A stretch of DNA of 18,973 nucleotides from the NCBI GenBank assembly GCA_934754755.1, contig CAKVJS010000004.1, positions 1 through 18,973 on the forward strand, written 5' to 3'. Under the pieces are notes generated by a model. It was not told the origin of the DNA, ran no database searches, and saw nothing but the letters and a program-made list of their open reading frames with translations. Every line of letters begins with the position of its first letter. Position 1 is the first letter of the stretch. The DNA is from an uncultured Erysipelotrichales bacterium (lineage in GTDB: Bacteria; Bacillota_I; Bacilli_A; Erysipelotrichales; Coprobacillaceae). The position numbers and the translations under genes were made by a program. Positions 9,100 through 17,330 of the stretch are shown piece by piece.

Positions 9100-9127
9100 A
9101 TTATAAATGGATACGTTATCGTAACAA
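9100..9127 (-). promoter_or_regulatory. Promoter of the M42-PTS-lyase-cutC operon
   Basis: TTGTTA (9127-9122), a 16-base spacer and a perfect TATAAT (9105-9100). The spacer holds overlapping short palindromes (GTTA-CGA-TAAC and TACG-ATAA-CGTA), a candidate operator for the PRD regulator encoded just upstream. A weak cre-like sequence overlaps at 9108-9122 (two mismatches to the loose consensus). The promoter follows the regulator terminator, so the operon is a separate transcript. Confidence 0.6.
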
Positions 9128-9148
9128 AAGGTTTATTTTTTCATATTA

Positions 9149-9173
9149 AAATGAAAAAGGACGCACGTCCTTT
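9149..9173 (-). terminator. Rho-independent terminator of the PRD regulator gene
   Basis: Stem AAAGGACG with CGTCCTTT (9173-9166 and 9163-9156 on the minus strand), a very short loop, then UU-C-A-UUUU. The first stem arm overlaps the TAA stop codon of the regulator. The mid-stem GC pairs make it a good terminator. Confidence 0.82.
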
Positions 9174-11004
9174 ATTGTTTTTCATTTAAAATTGCGAGAA
9201 ACTCTTGAAATGTATGTACTTTTGTAATATTTTCCACAAGTGTATAATGGTGCATAATCGCAAATAAACGACTCGTAATTTCCGTATGCATAGCGATATT
9301 TTGTTTCGTTAAGGCGACCATAAATATAATGCGCACCGGTTTTTGATCTTGGATAAATGGTTTTTTTATAATTTTGACCGCTATGCAATCTTTATTCGCG
9401 CACATTTCTATAGGGTGCGCAATCACAACCCCATTGAGATATATCGTAGAAGCATATTGTTCTCGTTGTAATACCATTTGGCTATACCCGGTTCCACCGA
9501 TATTGGCCTGTTCCAAGGATTGTGACATATTCGATAAACAAGTCCAATAATCATCCAACGTATCAACAATCGAAAAAAAGGAAGGATCAAAAAAATGATT
9601 CATAAAATTATCCTGCATCGAAATTTGTATTTGATTATCAACCGGTAATAATTGTTTAATGCGTAAGATGTCATAATCGTCTAATAACTCCTTAATATAG
9701 ATACAAGGAACGTTAAAGGATTCAGAAAGTGGCATGATAGAAAAAATAAGATCTGGTTTAAAATCATGAACTTCTGCCATTTGTAACAATGAAAAAGTTT
9801 GAATCGTAGCTTCTTTAAATAATGTCTGCATCTTAAGTTTAATTAAATGGGCACTACCTCCCCCACTAGAACAAATAACCGCAATATTCGAATATCGTGA
9901 TAGATGGTATCGCGTTTCTTTTTCCATATGTAATAAAAAGTAGGTAGTCATCAGGCCCATTTCATCTTTATTTATTTGAATCGAAAATTCTTTTTCTAAA
10001 ATAGCGCTTAAACCTATGACCATATTAAAAAGCATCACTAACTCATCTGCAACCGGATTATGATAAGAAATAGAGAATAAAGAATTTTCTAATAAAGACG
10101 ATATATGAACACTCAGTCGATTAATACAATCGACATCTTCTAGAAAATGCATTCCTTTTTTCTTATCTAACATCCCTAAATATTCCGTAACGATATGGCG
10201 AATTCTTTCATCATTAATTCTTTTTTTAGGTTTCGTATAAGCTTTACATAACTCTAAGAAAACAGGTATATCCGCATTATAATACGTATCATATTGTTGT
10301 GATATAAATTGAAATATTTGATTTTCAATAAGTATTTCTTCTTTTATCAGCTGCCTTATATAAATATATATGGTGATTTTTAACCAATTAAGTAACATCT
10401 CCAGTTGCGGGTAATTAATCACCCGTTGTTGTTCTTTGATATACTCGATTACCCTCTCTTTGATTTCACTACCATCGGTACCTATCGATGCATCAATGGT
10501 ATCTTTAGATAAGCTATTATGACTATATAAATAAAGTAATAATTCCCTTCGCTGTATTAATGGTTGTGCAATACGAACCCCATAATGCGCTTTGGATTCT
10601 AGCGATAATTGATACGTTTCTATCAAATCACTCCCCTGTTGCAAGTATTTCTTTAATGAGGAACGGCTAATAAATAAGCTATCTGCAATACTTTGTAATG
10701 TAATATAGCTTGGTTGTAATGCAATCAAGGCAATAATATCTTCTAGTACCGCCGAATAGTTAATGCTACTATTTCGCATTTCCTGTAGATATGCGAAAAA
10801 AAGCGTAGACTCTTCGACCTCTAGAACATACCCCTTACCTCTTTTCAAATATAAATAATAGCCATTGCTTTTACCCGTATGAATCAATTCAGAAATATCC
10901 TTTTGGATGGTACGGGTAGATACCTTAAAATAATCGACAAAAAAAGTAATTGGCGTATAATCCTGTTGTTTTTGTAAGTGCTCTAATATTGTTAGTTTTC
11001 GCAA
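9172..11004 (-). CDS. PRD-containing transcriptional regulator with EIIB and EIIA domains (LicR/FrvR type)
   Basis: PTS-controlled activator of about 610 residues. Numbered from the longer frame (GTG 11022): winged HTH 8-60, second HTH 105-150, PRD1 190-285, PRD2 295-375, EIIB-like domain from 378 with Cys384 in AVICSSGGGSAHLI, and a mannitol/fructose-type EIIA domain from about 475 with its histidine H536 in GVVIAHPIEM. In such proteins, phosphorylation by HPr and by the cognate IIB reports substrate and energy state. PRD1 seems to lack the usual histidine (LKITIYI at 214-220), while PRD2 keeps H306 (LSVHISS). I prefer TTG 11004 as start because ATAGGAGGG lies six bases before it and inside the longer frame. 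The gene is directly upstream of the PTS operon, its probable target. Confidence 0.92.
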   Translation of the reverse strand: MRKLTILEHLQKQQDYTPITFFVDYFKVSTRTIQKDISELIHTGKSNGYYLYLKRGKGYVLEVEESTLFFAYLQEMRNSSINYSAVLEDIIALIALQPSYITLQSIADSLFISRSSLKKYLQQGSDLIETYQLSLESKAHYGVRIAQPLIQRRELLLYLYSHNSLSKDTIDASIGTDGSEIKERVIEYIKEQQRVINYPQLEMLLNWLKITIYIYIRQLIKEEILIENQIFQFISQQYDTYYNADIPVFLELCKAYTKPKKRINDERIRHIVTEYLGMLDKKKGMHFLEDVDCINRLSVHISSLLENSLFSISYHNPVADELVMLFNMVIGLSAILEKEFSIQINKDEMGLMTTYFLLHMEKETRYHLSRYSNIAVICSSGGGSAHLIKLKMQTLFKEATIQTFSLLQMAEVHDFKPDLIFSIMPLSESFNVPCIYIKELLDDYDILRIKQLLPVDNQIQISMQDNFMNHFFDPSFFSIVDTLDDYWTCLSNMSQSLEQANIGGTGYSQMVLQREQYASTIYLNGVVIAHPIEMCANKDCIAVKIIKKPFIQDQKPVRIIFMVALTKQNIAMHTEITSRLFAIMHHYTLVENITKVHTFQEFLAILNEKQ

Positions 11005-11023
11005 GAAACGCCCTCCTATCACT

Positions 11024-11037
11024 TTGCAGCGTTTTCA
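11024..11037 (-). promoter_or_regulatory. Candidate cre site (CcpA) in the regulator leader
   Basis: On the minus strand TGAAAACGCTGCAA matches the classic cre pattern TGWAANCGNTNNCA with one mismatch (the penultimate C). It lies between the -10 box and the ribosome binding site, where CcpA binding would block transcription. This would place the PTS locus under glucose repression through its regulator (inference). Confidence 0.5.
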
Positions 11038-11048
11038 TATCATAACAT

Positions 11049-11077
11049 ATTATAATACTGATGTGAGCTCTATACAA
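11049..11077 (-). promoter_or_regulatory. Promoter of the PRD regulator
   Basis: TTGTAT (11077-11072), a 17-base spacer, and a perfect TATAAT (11054-11049). The position fits a leader of roughly 40 bases to the TTG start. Confidence 0.6.
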
Positions 11078-11135
11078 TAGATTCTCTATCGTTATTTACA
11101 CTTTTTTATCTTTTTTAGTGAAAAATTACCTTATA

Positions 11136-12611
11136 TTATAATAAAGGGGCGAATAACCGTAAGATAAATTCATATATTCCAATACACTTCCCCCTTTTTA
11201 TTTGATCACTCGTAATTTCTTCACTTCTTTTTATTGTTTGTAGAAAATCTTTTTTCATTTCTGCAATCGCTGGTGTTTTATATAGGTATATACCACATTC
11301 GAAATGGAGAAATAAACTACGATAATCAAAATTAATTGTTCCTACAGTCGCTACTATATCATCGCAAATAAGGCTTTTTGCATGAATAAATCCAGGGGTA
11401 TATTCATACACCGAAATTCCATGAGCAAGTAAGGAAGGGTAATAGGAACGGCTAACCCGGAAGATTATTTTTTTATCCGGTATTCCAGGCATACATATTC
11501 GTACATCAACACCTCTTTGACTCGCAAGAATAAGCGATGTTTCTAACATTTCATTTAAGATTAAATAAGGGGTGAATATATAAATATATTGTTTTGCTTG
11601 ATTGATCATGTTGACATATACATTTTGTCCCACTGGTTCATTGTCTAATGGACTATCTCCATATGGTATAACAAAGCCATCCTGCTGGCCTATTTTCTGT
11701 ATGCATTGGTATTTCTCATATTCTTCTTTCGTATTACGACAAGCATTCCAAGTAGTTAAAAAAATCTTGGTTAATCCCCAAACTCCATTGCCAGTGATTT
11801 TCATACCGGTATCTTTCCAATGTCCATATTTATCTTTTTTATTTATATATTCATCAGCTAAATTCATCCCACCCGTAAAGCCAACTTGCCCATCGATGAT
11901 CATTATTTTCCGGTGGTCACGATGATTCATTGCAAGGGAGATGACAGGTATGAATGGATTAAAGCGGACTGCCTGAATACCATCCTCCTGTAATTGTTTA
12001 TCATAAGTGCGGGGTAATAAAATAGAACCAACATCATCATACAATAAGCGTACTTCGACGCCCTCTTTTACTTTTTGTTTTAAAATTGAAAGGATCGTAT
12101 TATATACATATCCTTTGGCGATAATGAAGTATTCTAAGAAAATAAAATGTTTTGCTTTATGCAAAGCTTCCACCATATCTTTAAACTGCGTTTGTCCTAA
12201 TGAATAATATTGAATCATATCATAATCATAACCTGAAAAACCAACTGTATGTAAATAGTACGCTGGCTGACCTAATTGGTTACTTGGTGTAGTTTTGTTT
12301 TCTAATTGTTCCTCTTGCAACGCAAAATTACGTCGCATCTTATATGAAGGACGTTTGTTTCCAAAAAGAACATAAATAATACCACCAAGTAACGGCAATA
12401 CTAACAAAATAATAACCCAACTAATTTTATATCCAGGATCTTCTTGTTTATTTAAAAGATAAAAAACAGTACAAAAACTTAATAACTTTGCACCATATGT
12501 TAAAACCGGCGTATACAAAACCACCCGCAAAAGCACAAATATAAGTAAGGCAGCTTGCAGCAACACAAACAAAGAATAAATAAAAATACGCGTATTTATC
12601 TTTTTATACAT
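11136..12611 (-). CDS. cls: Cardiolipin synthase (phospholipase D superfamily)
   Basis: Membrane enzyme that joins two phosphatidylglycerol molecules into cardiolipin and glycerol. The 491-residue product has the usual length. Two hydrophobic segments open the protein (about 8-33 and 40-53), and a third, 64-84 (ISWVIILLVLPLLGGIIYVLFG), is part of the PLDc_N region. HKD motif 1 is H233-x-K235 with D240, followed by GFTGGMN. HKD motif 2 is H410-x-K412 with D417 (HAKSLICDD), followed by TVGTINFDYRS. All catalytic residues are intact. The ATG overlaps the end of the upstream DUF1934 gene by eight bases and uses CTGGAGGG inside it, so the two are translationally coupled. No clear terminator follows. 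Confidence 0.95.
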   Translation of the reverse strand: MYKKINTRIFIYSLFVLLQAALLIFVLLRVVLYTPVLTYGAKLLSFCTVFYLLNKQEDPGYKISWVIILLVLPLLGGIIYVLFGNKRPSYKMRRNFALQEEQLENKTTPSNQLGQPAYYLHTVGFSGYDYDMIQYYSLGQTQFKDMVEALHKAKHFIFLEYFIIAKGYVYNTILSILKQKVKEGVEVRLLYDDVGSILLPRTYDKQLQEDGIQAVRFNPFIPVISLAMNHRDHRKIMIIDGQVGFTGGMNLADEYINKKDKYGHWKDTGMKITGNGVWGLTKIFLTTWNACRNTKEEYEKYQCIQKIGQQDGFVIPYGDSPLDNEPVGQNVYVNMINQAKQYIYIFTPYLILNEMLETSLILASQRGVDVRICMPGIPDKKIIFRVSRSYYPSLLAHGISVYEYTPGFIHAKSLICDDIVATVGTINFDYRSLFLHFECGIYLYKTPAIAEMKKDFLQTIKRSEEITSDQIKRGKCIGIYEFILRLFAPLL

Positions 12612-12990
12612 GTAACCCTCCAGAAAAAGTAATTAGTATATATACTGTACTAAGTAAACTTCCCTGATCCAATAATTGGTATCGTATTTTTATCGTATCA
12701 CCAATCTCTACTGTCTCTAACCTTCCATCGATATGCATTGCCCCATACATCGTTTGATACTGATTATGAACGATAACTCCCTTTTGTAGTTGTAGACAAG
12801 AAGCATTGTTTTGTAGATAGACTGCTTGTTCCTGCACGCGAAGCGATGTTTTATTTTCTCCATCCACAAAAGAAATAACAACCGAATCGTCCTTTTTTTC
12901 ATACCACGCTTCGCCTTGATATTGGTATTTTTGTCGATCTGTATCGTATTTAAATATAGCTGTGTAACTTATCTCTATTTTATTTGTCAT
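12604..12990 (-). CDS. DUF1934 (YwiB-like) beta-barrel protein
   Basis: Small protein of about 128 residues. I choose ATG 12990 (MTNKIEISYTAIF) because AGGTGA lies before it; the longer frame from 13038 crosses the likely promoter. The sequence alternates short beta strands (YQGEAWYEK, SVVISFVDG, TSLRVQEQAVYLQN, TIKIRYQLLD, VYILITFSGG) as expected for the lipocalin-like barrel of the YwiB family, whose function is unknown. In B. subtilis ywiB lies next to argS; here groESL, the PTS locus and cls separate the two. The gene overlaps cls and diverges from the penicillin-binding protein gene. Confidence 0.75.
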   Translation of the reverse strand: MTNKIEISYTAIFKYDTDRQKYQYQGEAWYEKKDDSVVISFVDGENKTSLRVQEQAVYLQNNASCLQLQKGVIVHNQYQTMYGAMHIDGRLETVEIGDTIKIRYQLLDQGSLLSTVYILITFSGGLHV

Positions 12991-13009
12991 TAAATCACCT
13001 GTATAGTTT

Positions 13010-13018
13010 ATTATACCA
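13010..13018 (-). promoter_or_regulatory. Extended -10 promoter for the DUF1934-cls pair
   Basis: TGGTATAAT on the minus strand is a perfect -10 box with the TGn extension; no good -35 box is seen. The transcript would start about 15 bases before the DUF1934 start. The intergenic space to the plus-strand gene is only about 60 bases, so the divergent promoters must overlap. A weak plus-strand candidate is TTGTCA (12984) with TATTAT (13009), at a long spacing of 19. Confidence 0.5.
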
Positions 13019-13051
13019 TAATTACGGTAAGAATACATCGGGGTGAGAAAA

Positions 13052-14927
13052 GTGAAAAAAAGAATTATAAAAATTGTATGTGGTATTCTTATTGCGGTTA
13101 TGGTTTTTGTTTTGCTTTGTTATACCATTGCCTACTTTACCGGAAAACCAAATAACAATCGCAATCAATATATAAAAATGTATGATAACTCGGATACCTT
13201 ATTTTATCAATCCATCAACAACTTCAAAGGACAGTATGTGCAAATAAAAGACGTCAGTCCTTATTTTTTAAAAAGTATAGTAGCTATTGAGGATCACCGT
13301 TTTTATGAACACCGAGGATTTGATCCTATCGGTATTAGTCGTGCTGTATTTATTAATTTTAATCGTGGTAGAAAAAACCAGGGGGCCAGTAGTATAACCC
13401 AACAATATGCGAGGCTATTGTATTTAACTAATGAAAAATCATGGTCTCGAAAGGTCAAGGAAGCTTTTTTAACAATGCGGTTGGAAACCCACTTAACAAA
13501 GGATGATATATTAGAAGGGTATATTAATAATGTATACTTTGGACACGGTATTTATGGTATTGAAAATGCATCTAAGTACTATTATAATAAATCAGCGAAA
13601 GATTTGGATCTAAATGAGAGTAGTATGTTAGCCGGTGTCGTAAATGGCCCTAGCTATTATTCACCGCTATTGCATCCAGAAGCAGCCAAGAAAAGGCAAA
13701 ACACCGTTTTACAACGAATGGTTAATGATAAGATGATTGCCAAGAAAGATTTCACGATGGTAAAAAATAGTAAACTTACGTTAAGTCAGGAGCATGCATT
13801 ACCAGAAGCGATGTCGAATCACTACTATAAAGATACAGTTATTAAGGAATTGGATGAACTTGGTTTTTATAACGATACGTATACAAATCAAGGTTTAAAT
13901 ATATACACAAGTTTGGATCCTAACTACCAAAAGTCATTATCCGAAAGTACAAAAAAACACACCGATGGATCAAAGGTGGAAACCGCAAGTATTATTGTGG
14001 AGCCATATAGTAGTAAAGTGTTAGCTTTATTAGGCGGTAATGATTATACGATTTCACAATATAACCGGGCACTCGATGCAAAACGACAAATCGGAAGTAC
14101 GATTAAACCATTCCTATACTATCTAGCCTTAGAAAATGGCTTTACCCCGATTACTAAATTTTCGGATGAGCCGACAACTTTTAAACTATCTAACGGTTCC
14201 ACCTATAGTCCCGCAAATTATGCAAACCGCTATGCCCATAAAGAGATTACCCCAGGCAATTGCAGTGTCAGATAATATTTATGCTGTGAAATCACATATG
14301 TTCTTAGGCGAAGATAATTTAGCGAAACTCATTGAGAAGTTTGGTTATAAAGATGTCCCTCGCATTCCCGCCCTAGCCTTAGGGACTATGGAAACCAACA
14401 TATATGGATTAGCGAATATGTATAATACATTAGCGAGTGAAGGTAGTTATACCCCCCTACATACAATTGAAACAATTACTAATAATCGTGGTGATATTCT
14501 ATATCAACGAAAAGAAAAAAGTAAGCCATTATTTAACCAAGAGTCGTGCTTACTAGTTAATCAATTATTAACCGGTACTTTCAATAAACAGCTTAGTACT
14601 TATTTAAGAGCAACAATGGAAGATTACAGCTTCAAAAATACCTATGCTGTAAAAACTGGATCCACGGATTACGATAGTTTAGCAGTTGGTTACAATCCCG
14701 CTATTTTAATTGCAAGTTGGTCCGGTTTTGATGATAATAAGCCCTTAAATAAATATGAAGATAGAGCAGCACCAAAGGAAATCATGGCTGATATTTTAAG
14801 ATACACCAGTAAGGAAAAAGATCCCTCTTGGTATAAACCAACCGAACATATTGAACAAAGAAGTATTAATCCAATAACCGGCGAGAATGATGACAAGGGA
14901 TCTATATACTGGTTTAAAAAAGACTAA
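13052..14927 (+). pseudogene. Class A penicillin-binding protein, broken by a frameshift near 14252
   Basis: Bifunctional peptidoglycan glycosyltransferase/transpeptidase of about 625 residues if joined. The start is GTG 13052 after CGGGGTGA (GTG 13043 is also in frame). A membrane anchor (IVCGILIAVMVFVLLCYTIAYF) leads to a GT51 domain with EDHRFYEHRGFD and GASSITQQYARLLYL. The transpeptidase domain has the Ser nucleophile in GSTIKP. The first frame ends at a TAA at 14275, after an aberrant tail from about 14252. The rest continues one base ahead from about 14253 to 14927 and carries SDN (AVSDNIYAVK) and KTGS (YAVKTGSTDYDS). Neither half has another defect. The conserved stretch before SDN is two residues short (ITQAIAVSDN against the usual ITLRQA), which fits loss of five bases better than gain of one. 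The truncated product would keep GT51 but no working transpeptidase. A sequencing error is possible. Confidence 0.9.
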
Positions 14928-14933
14928 ATAGTA

Positions 14934-16148
14934 TCATCCTGGAAAAAAGATCTTATCATCTTTTTTCTTTTTGGCGTGAATAATCGCACCTACAATTTCT
15001 GATATTTCCGGTAGCGCAATGCACTTGGATCCTTTTAGAATTTGAATCGAATCATTTTCATGATATTGATACGGAATTTGACTTTGGTCATCACTACGAA
15101 TGTAATAGCGCGAAGGATATCCCTGTTTTGCATAATATTGTGCCAACAATTCAATTTCTTGCTTCGTACTAAAATCTTTGTATTTGAATAAACGGCGGTG
15201 TAAAAATCGTTGGGTTAAATCCTGTAATATAGCATCGTCACAACTACTTAAACGTTGGAAATAATACAAGACGACACCATCATCCAATAATAGATATTCT
15301 TGTTCACTTACATTGCCTCGTAAAAAGGGTTCTAAGTAATAAATATCTTCTTTTATTTTTCCCTCTTGATAAAGGTCTTTAATGCGCTTAAAGGCACTGA
15401 TTAATAATTGTTGATAACTACGAGCAGTCGGATGATAGTAGACTTGCCAATACATTTGATAACGAGCTAAAATATAATCCTCAATCGCTTGTACGCCGGC
15501 TTCTTTATAAACGATTTGACCATCATGCACCTGCATAATACGTAATATCCGAGTAAGATCAAAATGGCCATAGGTAGTTCCTGTAAAATACGAATCGCGA
15601 AGTAAGTAATCCATTCGATCCCCATCCAATTGGCTGCTGACCATTTGAATTAGTATTTTATTGGGATGCGTTTTTTGTATCACACTACTAACCACTTGAC
15701 TAAAGCCTGGATGGAAGTCCTCTAATACCCGCTGTACTTCACTGTCACCTAACATAATACGAACCGTATAGTCTTCATGAGACAAGTCAAACACTTCTTC
15801 AAAACTATGCGAAAATGGCCCATGGCCTATGTCATGTAATAAAGCAGCACACATGACCGTTATTTTATCATAATCACTAATGGACTGACCAATACAGTTT
15901 TTTTCTAACATCTTAGTGATAATGTAATACACTCCTAGTGAATGAGAAAAACGCGAGTGTTCCGCACTTTGATACACTTGATAAATACCACCTAATTGTT
16001 TAATCCGCCGTAACCGTTGCATCTCCTTAGTATCTATTAAATCTAATATAACCTGGTTTTCTACATAAATATAGTTATGAATCGCATCTCGAAATACATG
16101 ACTTTTTTTTAATTGTATTGAAGTTAATGAAAATTCCTTTTTATCCAT
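14934..16148 (-). CDS. HD-domain phosphohydrolase, YwfO/dGTPase-like
   Basis: Cytoplasmic metal-dependent phosphohydrolase of the SAMHD1/dGTPase-like HD group, 404 residues; B. subtilis YwfO is of similar size. After an opening VFRDAIHNYIYVENQVILDLIDTKEMQRLRRIKQLG, typical of this group, come H64, R66 and H69 in AEHSRFSHSLGVY, the HD pair H105-D106 in LLHDIGHGPFSHSFE, and the distal Asp in QLDGDRMDYLLRDS (about 175-186). Substrates in this group are mostly (d)NTPs, but the exact one is not visible. The ATG follows AAGGAG. The gene converges on the penicillin-binding protein gene, with six bases between the stop codons. It may be read through from the P1 peptidase gene, 52 bases upstream, since no terminator is seen between them. 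Confidence 0.92.
   Translation of the reverse strand: MDKKEFSLTSIQLKKSHVFRDAIHNYIYVENQVILDLIDTKEMQRLRRIKQLGGIYQVYQSAEHSRFSHSLGVYYIITKMLEKNCIGQSISDYDKITVMCAALLHDIGHGPFSHSFEEVFDLSHEDYTVRIMLGDSEVQRVLEDFHPGFSQVVSSVIQKTHPNKILIQMVSSQLDGDRMDYLLRDSYFTGTTYGHFDLTRILRIMQVHDGQIVYKEAGVQAIEDYILARYQMYWQVYYHPTARSYQQLLISAFKRIKDLYQEGKIKEDIYYLEPFLRGNVSEQEYLLLDDGVVLYYFQRLSSCDDAILQDLTQRFLHRRLFKYKDFSTKQEIELLAQYYAKQGYPSRYYIRSDDQSQIPYQYHENDSIQILKGSKCIALPEISEIVGAIIHAKKKKDDKIFFPG
14942..14972 (+). terminator. Terminator after the penicillin-binding protein gene
   Basis: Stem GAAAAAAGAT with ATCTTTTTTC (10 bp), loop CTTATC, then TTTTT on the plus strand. It lies inside the 3' end of the converging HD gene. The stem is A/T-rich, so it may be weak. 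Because of its symmetry it may also act on the minus strand. Confidence 0.55.
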
Positions 16149-16200
16149 AAATAAACTCCTTATTGCCTATATTGTAATCTATTTGAATGCGATATGAAAG

Positions 16201-17187
16201 CTATTTGTTCAAGTCGTGAATACTAGCACGAATATTCCCGTTTCGTCCTACTGTTGTATGACTATGCCACAGTGACGATAGAATTGCCTCCTGCATGGAA
16301 TCAATGCTTGCTCGAAAGATCGTATCCATGCAGGATTCATGCACTACCGGAAAGTGCATAATATCATGACTAGGATAGTGTGGAATAGGGGAAGCTGTCG
16401 AAAAAGCAAGCGCAATATCACCACTACCATTTCCTAAGTAAGATCCCGTTTTACATAGTGGTGCGGCCATTCTTTTACAAACTCGTTTTAATTGACGACT
16501 ATCCATCGGTATATTGGTTGCAATAATCATCATACAGGATCCTTGTTCAATGTCTACTTCTGCTTTTCTTTCGCCTATAAAATCACTCTTTAAACCAAAG
16601 TTAGACAATACTAAAGTACCGATTACATATTCTTTATTATCCAACGTAACGATGCGCGAAGAAGAACCAATACCGCCTTTCATTTCATAACAAGACATAC
16701 CTGCTCCAGCACCGACACTTCCCTCTTCTACCTCATTGCTTGCGCTTTTAATTGCGTCATATACATGTTGCGGTTCTATATAACAAGCCCGAATATCATT
16801 TAAATAGCTATCGTTACATTCTCCTACCACTACATTAATCGTTCCTGTTGTATTTCCGATATCACGATGTTGTTGTAACATGTAGTTAACTAATGCTTGT
16901 TGTACTGTACCAACACTAAGTGTGTTTGTTAAAGCTATGGGACTTTCTAATACCCCCATTTCATCAATCTGAACCAATCCTGTTGTTTTCCCAAATCCAT
17001 TAATCACATGCATAGCTGCTGGTAATTTATGTAAGAATATCGATTCTGTACTTGGTAATACAATCGTTACGCCCGTATGTATATCACCTTGATGGATCGT
17101 TGTATGTCCAATACGTACACCATATACATCCCCAATTGTATTTTTAATTCCCTTTTTATACCCACTTTTATATTTATGTATACCCAT
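16201..17187 (-). CDS. P1/S58 family peptidase (DmpA-like N-terminal nucleophile aminopeptidase)
   Basis: Self-cleaving aminopeptidase of the DmpA/BapA family, whose members release N-terminal residues from D-amino-acid amides or beta-peptides. The 328-residue precursor begins with IGDVYGVRIGHTTIHQGDIHTGVTIVLP, the family opening. The cleavage and nucleophile site is GNGSGDIALAFST: Gly254-Ser255, where Ser255 would become the new N-terminal nucleophile of the beta chain. GAGAGMSCYEMKGGIGSSSR (about 159-178) and VLSNFG (193-198) are further family blocks. No signal peptide is seen, so it acts in the cytoplasm. The ATG follows AGGAGGA. The gene has its own promoter and an attenuator-like leader. 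Its substrate is not evident; a GntR regulator is encoded upstream. Confidence 0.93.
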   Translation of the reverse strand: MGIHKYKSGYKKGIKNTIGDVYGVRIGHTTIHQGDIHTGVTIVLPSTESIFLHKLPAAMHVINGFGKTTGLVQIDEMGVLESPIALTNTLSVGTVQQALVNYMLQQHRDIGNTTGTINVVVGECNDSYLNDIRACYIEPQHVYDAIKSASNEVEEGSVGAGAGMSCYEMKGGIGSSSRIVTLDNKEYVIGTLVLSNFGLKSDFIGERKAEVDIEQGSCMMIIATNIPMDSRQLKRVCKRMAAPLCKTGSYLGNGSGDIALAFSTASPIPHYPSHDIMHFPVVHESCMDTIFRASIDSMQEAILSSLWHSHTTVGRNGNIRASIHDLNK

Positions 17188-17192
17188 TCAAA

Positions 17193-17225
17193 TCCTCCTA
17201 TAAAAAAAGAGGAGCTACGTCCCCT
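17193..17225 (-). terminator. Terminator-like hairpin in the leader of the P1 peptidase gene
   Basis: The minus-strand RNA can form AGGGGA with TCCTCT (17225-17220 and 17213-17208, one G-U pair), a 6-base loop, then seven U (17208-17202). The ribosome binding site AGGAGGA (17199-17193) comes at once afterwards. CTCCT of the 3' stem arm can instead pair with AGGAG of that site. The hairpin lies downstream of the gene's own promoter, so it can act as an attenuator. It could also simply end transcripts of the upstream GntR gene. Confidence 0.6.
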
Positions 17226-17255
17226 ATCATACATCATATTCTACTTGGTAACTAA

Positions 17256-17266
17256 CGCATGATGCG
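17256..17266. repeat. 11-bp palindrome at the start of the P1 peptidase transcript
   Basis: CGCATGATGCG is a palindrome with a single central base. It starts six bases downstream of the -10 box, at the predicted transcription start, a typical repressor position. The local GC content stands out from the AT-rich surroundings. It is a candidate operator; the binding protein is not known. Confidence 0.45.
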
Positions 17267-17271
17267 CTACC

Positions 17272-17299
17272 ATTATACCATGTTTTTATTTATAAACAA
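17272..17299 (-). promoter_or_regulatory. Promoter of the P1 peptidase gene
   Basis: TTGTTT (17299-17294), a 16-base spacer and a perfect TATAAT (17277-17272) preceded by TGG, an extended -10. This is one of the best promoter matches in the window. It gives a leader of about 75 bases. Confidence 0.7.
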
Positions 17300-17330
17300 T
17301 TATTTTTGTTATATATTTACATGAATGATT

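Noticed and set aside
9182..9388. 68-codon minus-strand frame inside the PRD regulator
   Set aside because: It overlaps the EIIA domain in another frame; that domain is intact and recognisable in its own frame.
14136..14252. ATG start of the second frame of the penicillin-binding protein
   Set aside because: The codons before about 14253 are out of frame with the conserved domain and read nonsense; the real continuation starts at the frameshift.
14246..14256. Programmed ribosomal frameshift in the penicillin-binding protein gene
   Set aside because: ATTACCCCAGG is not a known slippery site, no stimulatory site was recognised, and the joined product would lack two conserved residues; a mutation or error is simpler.
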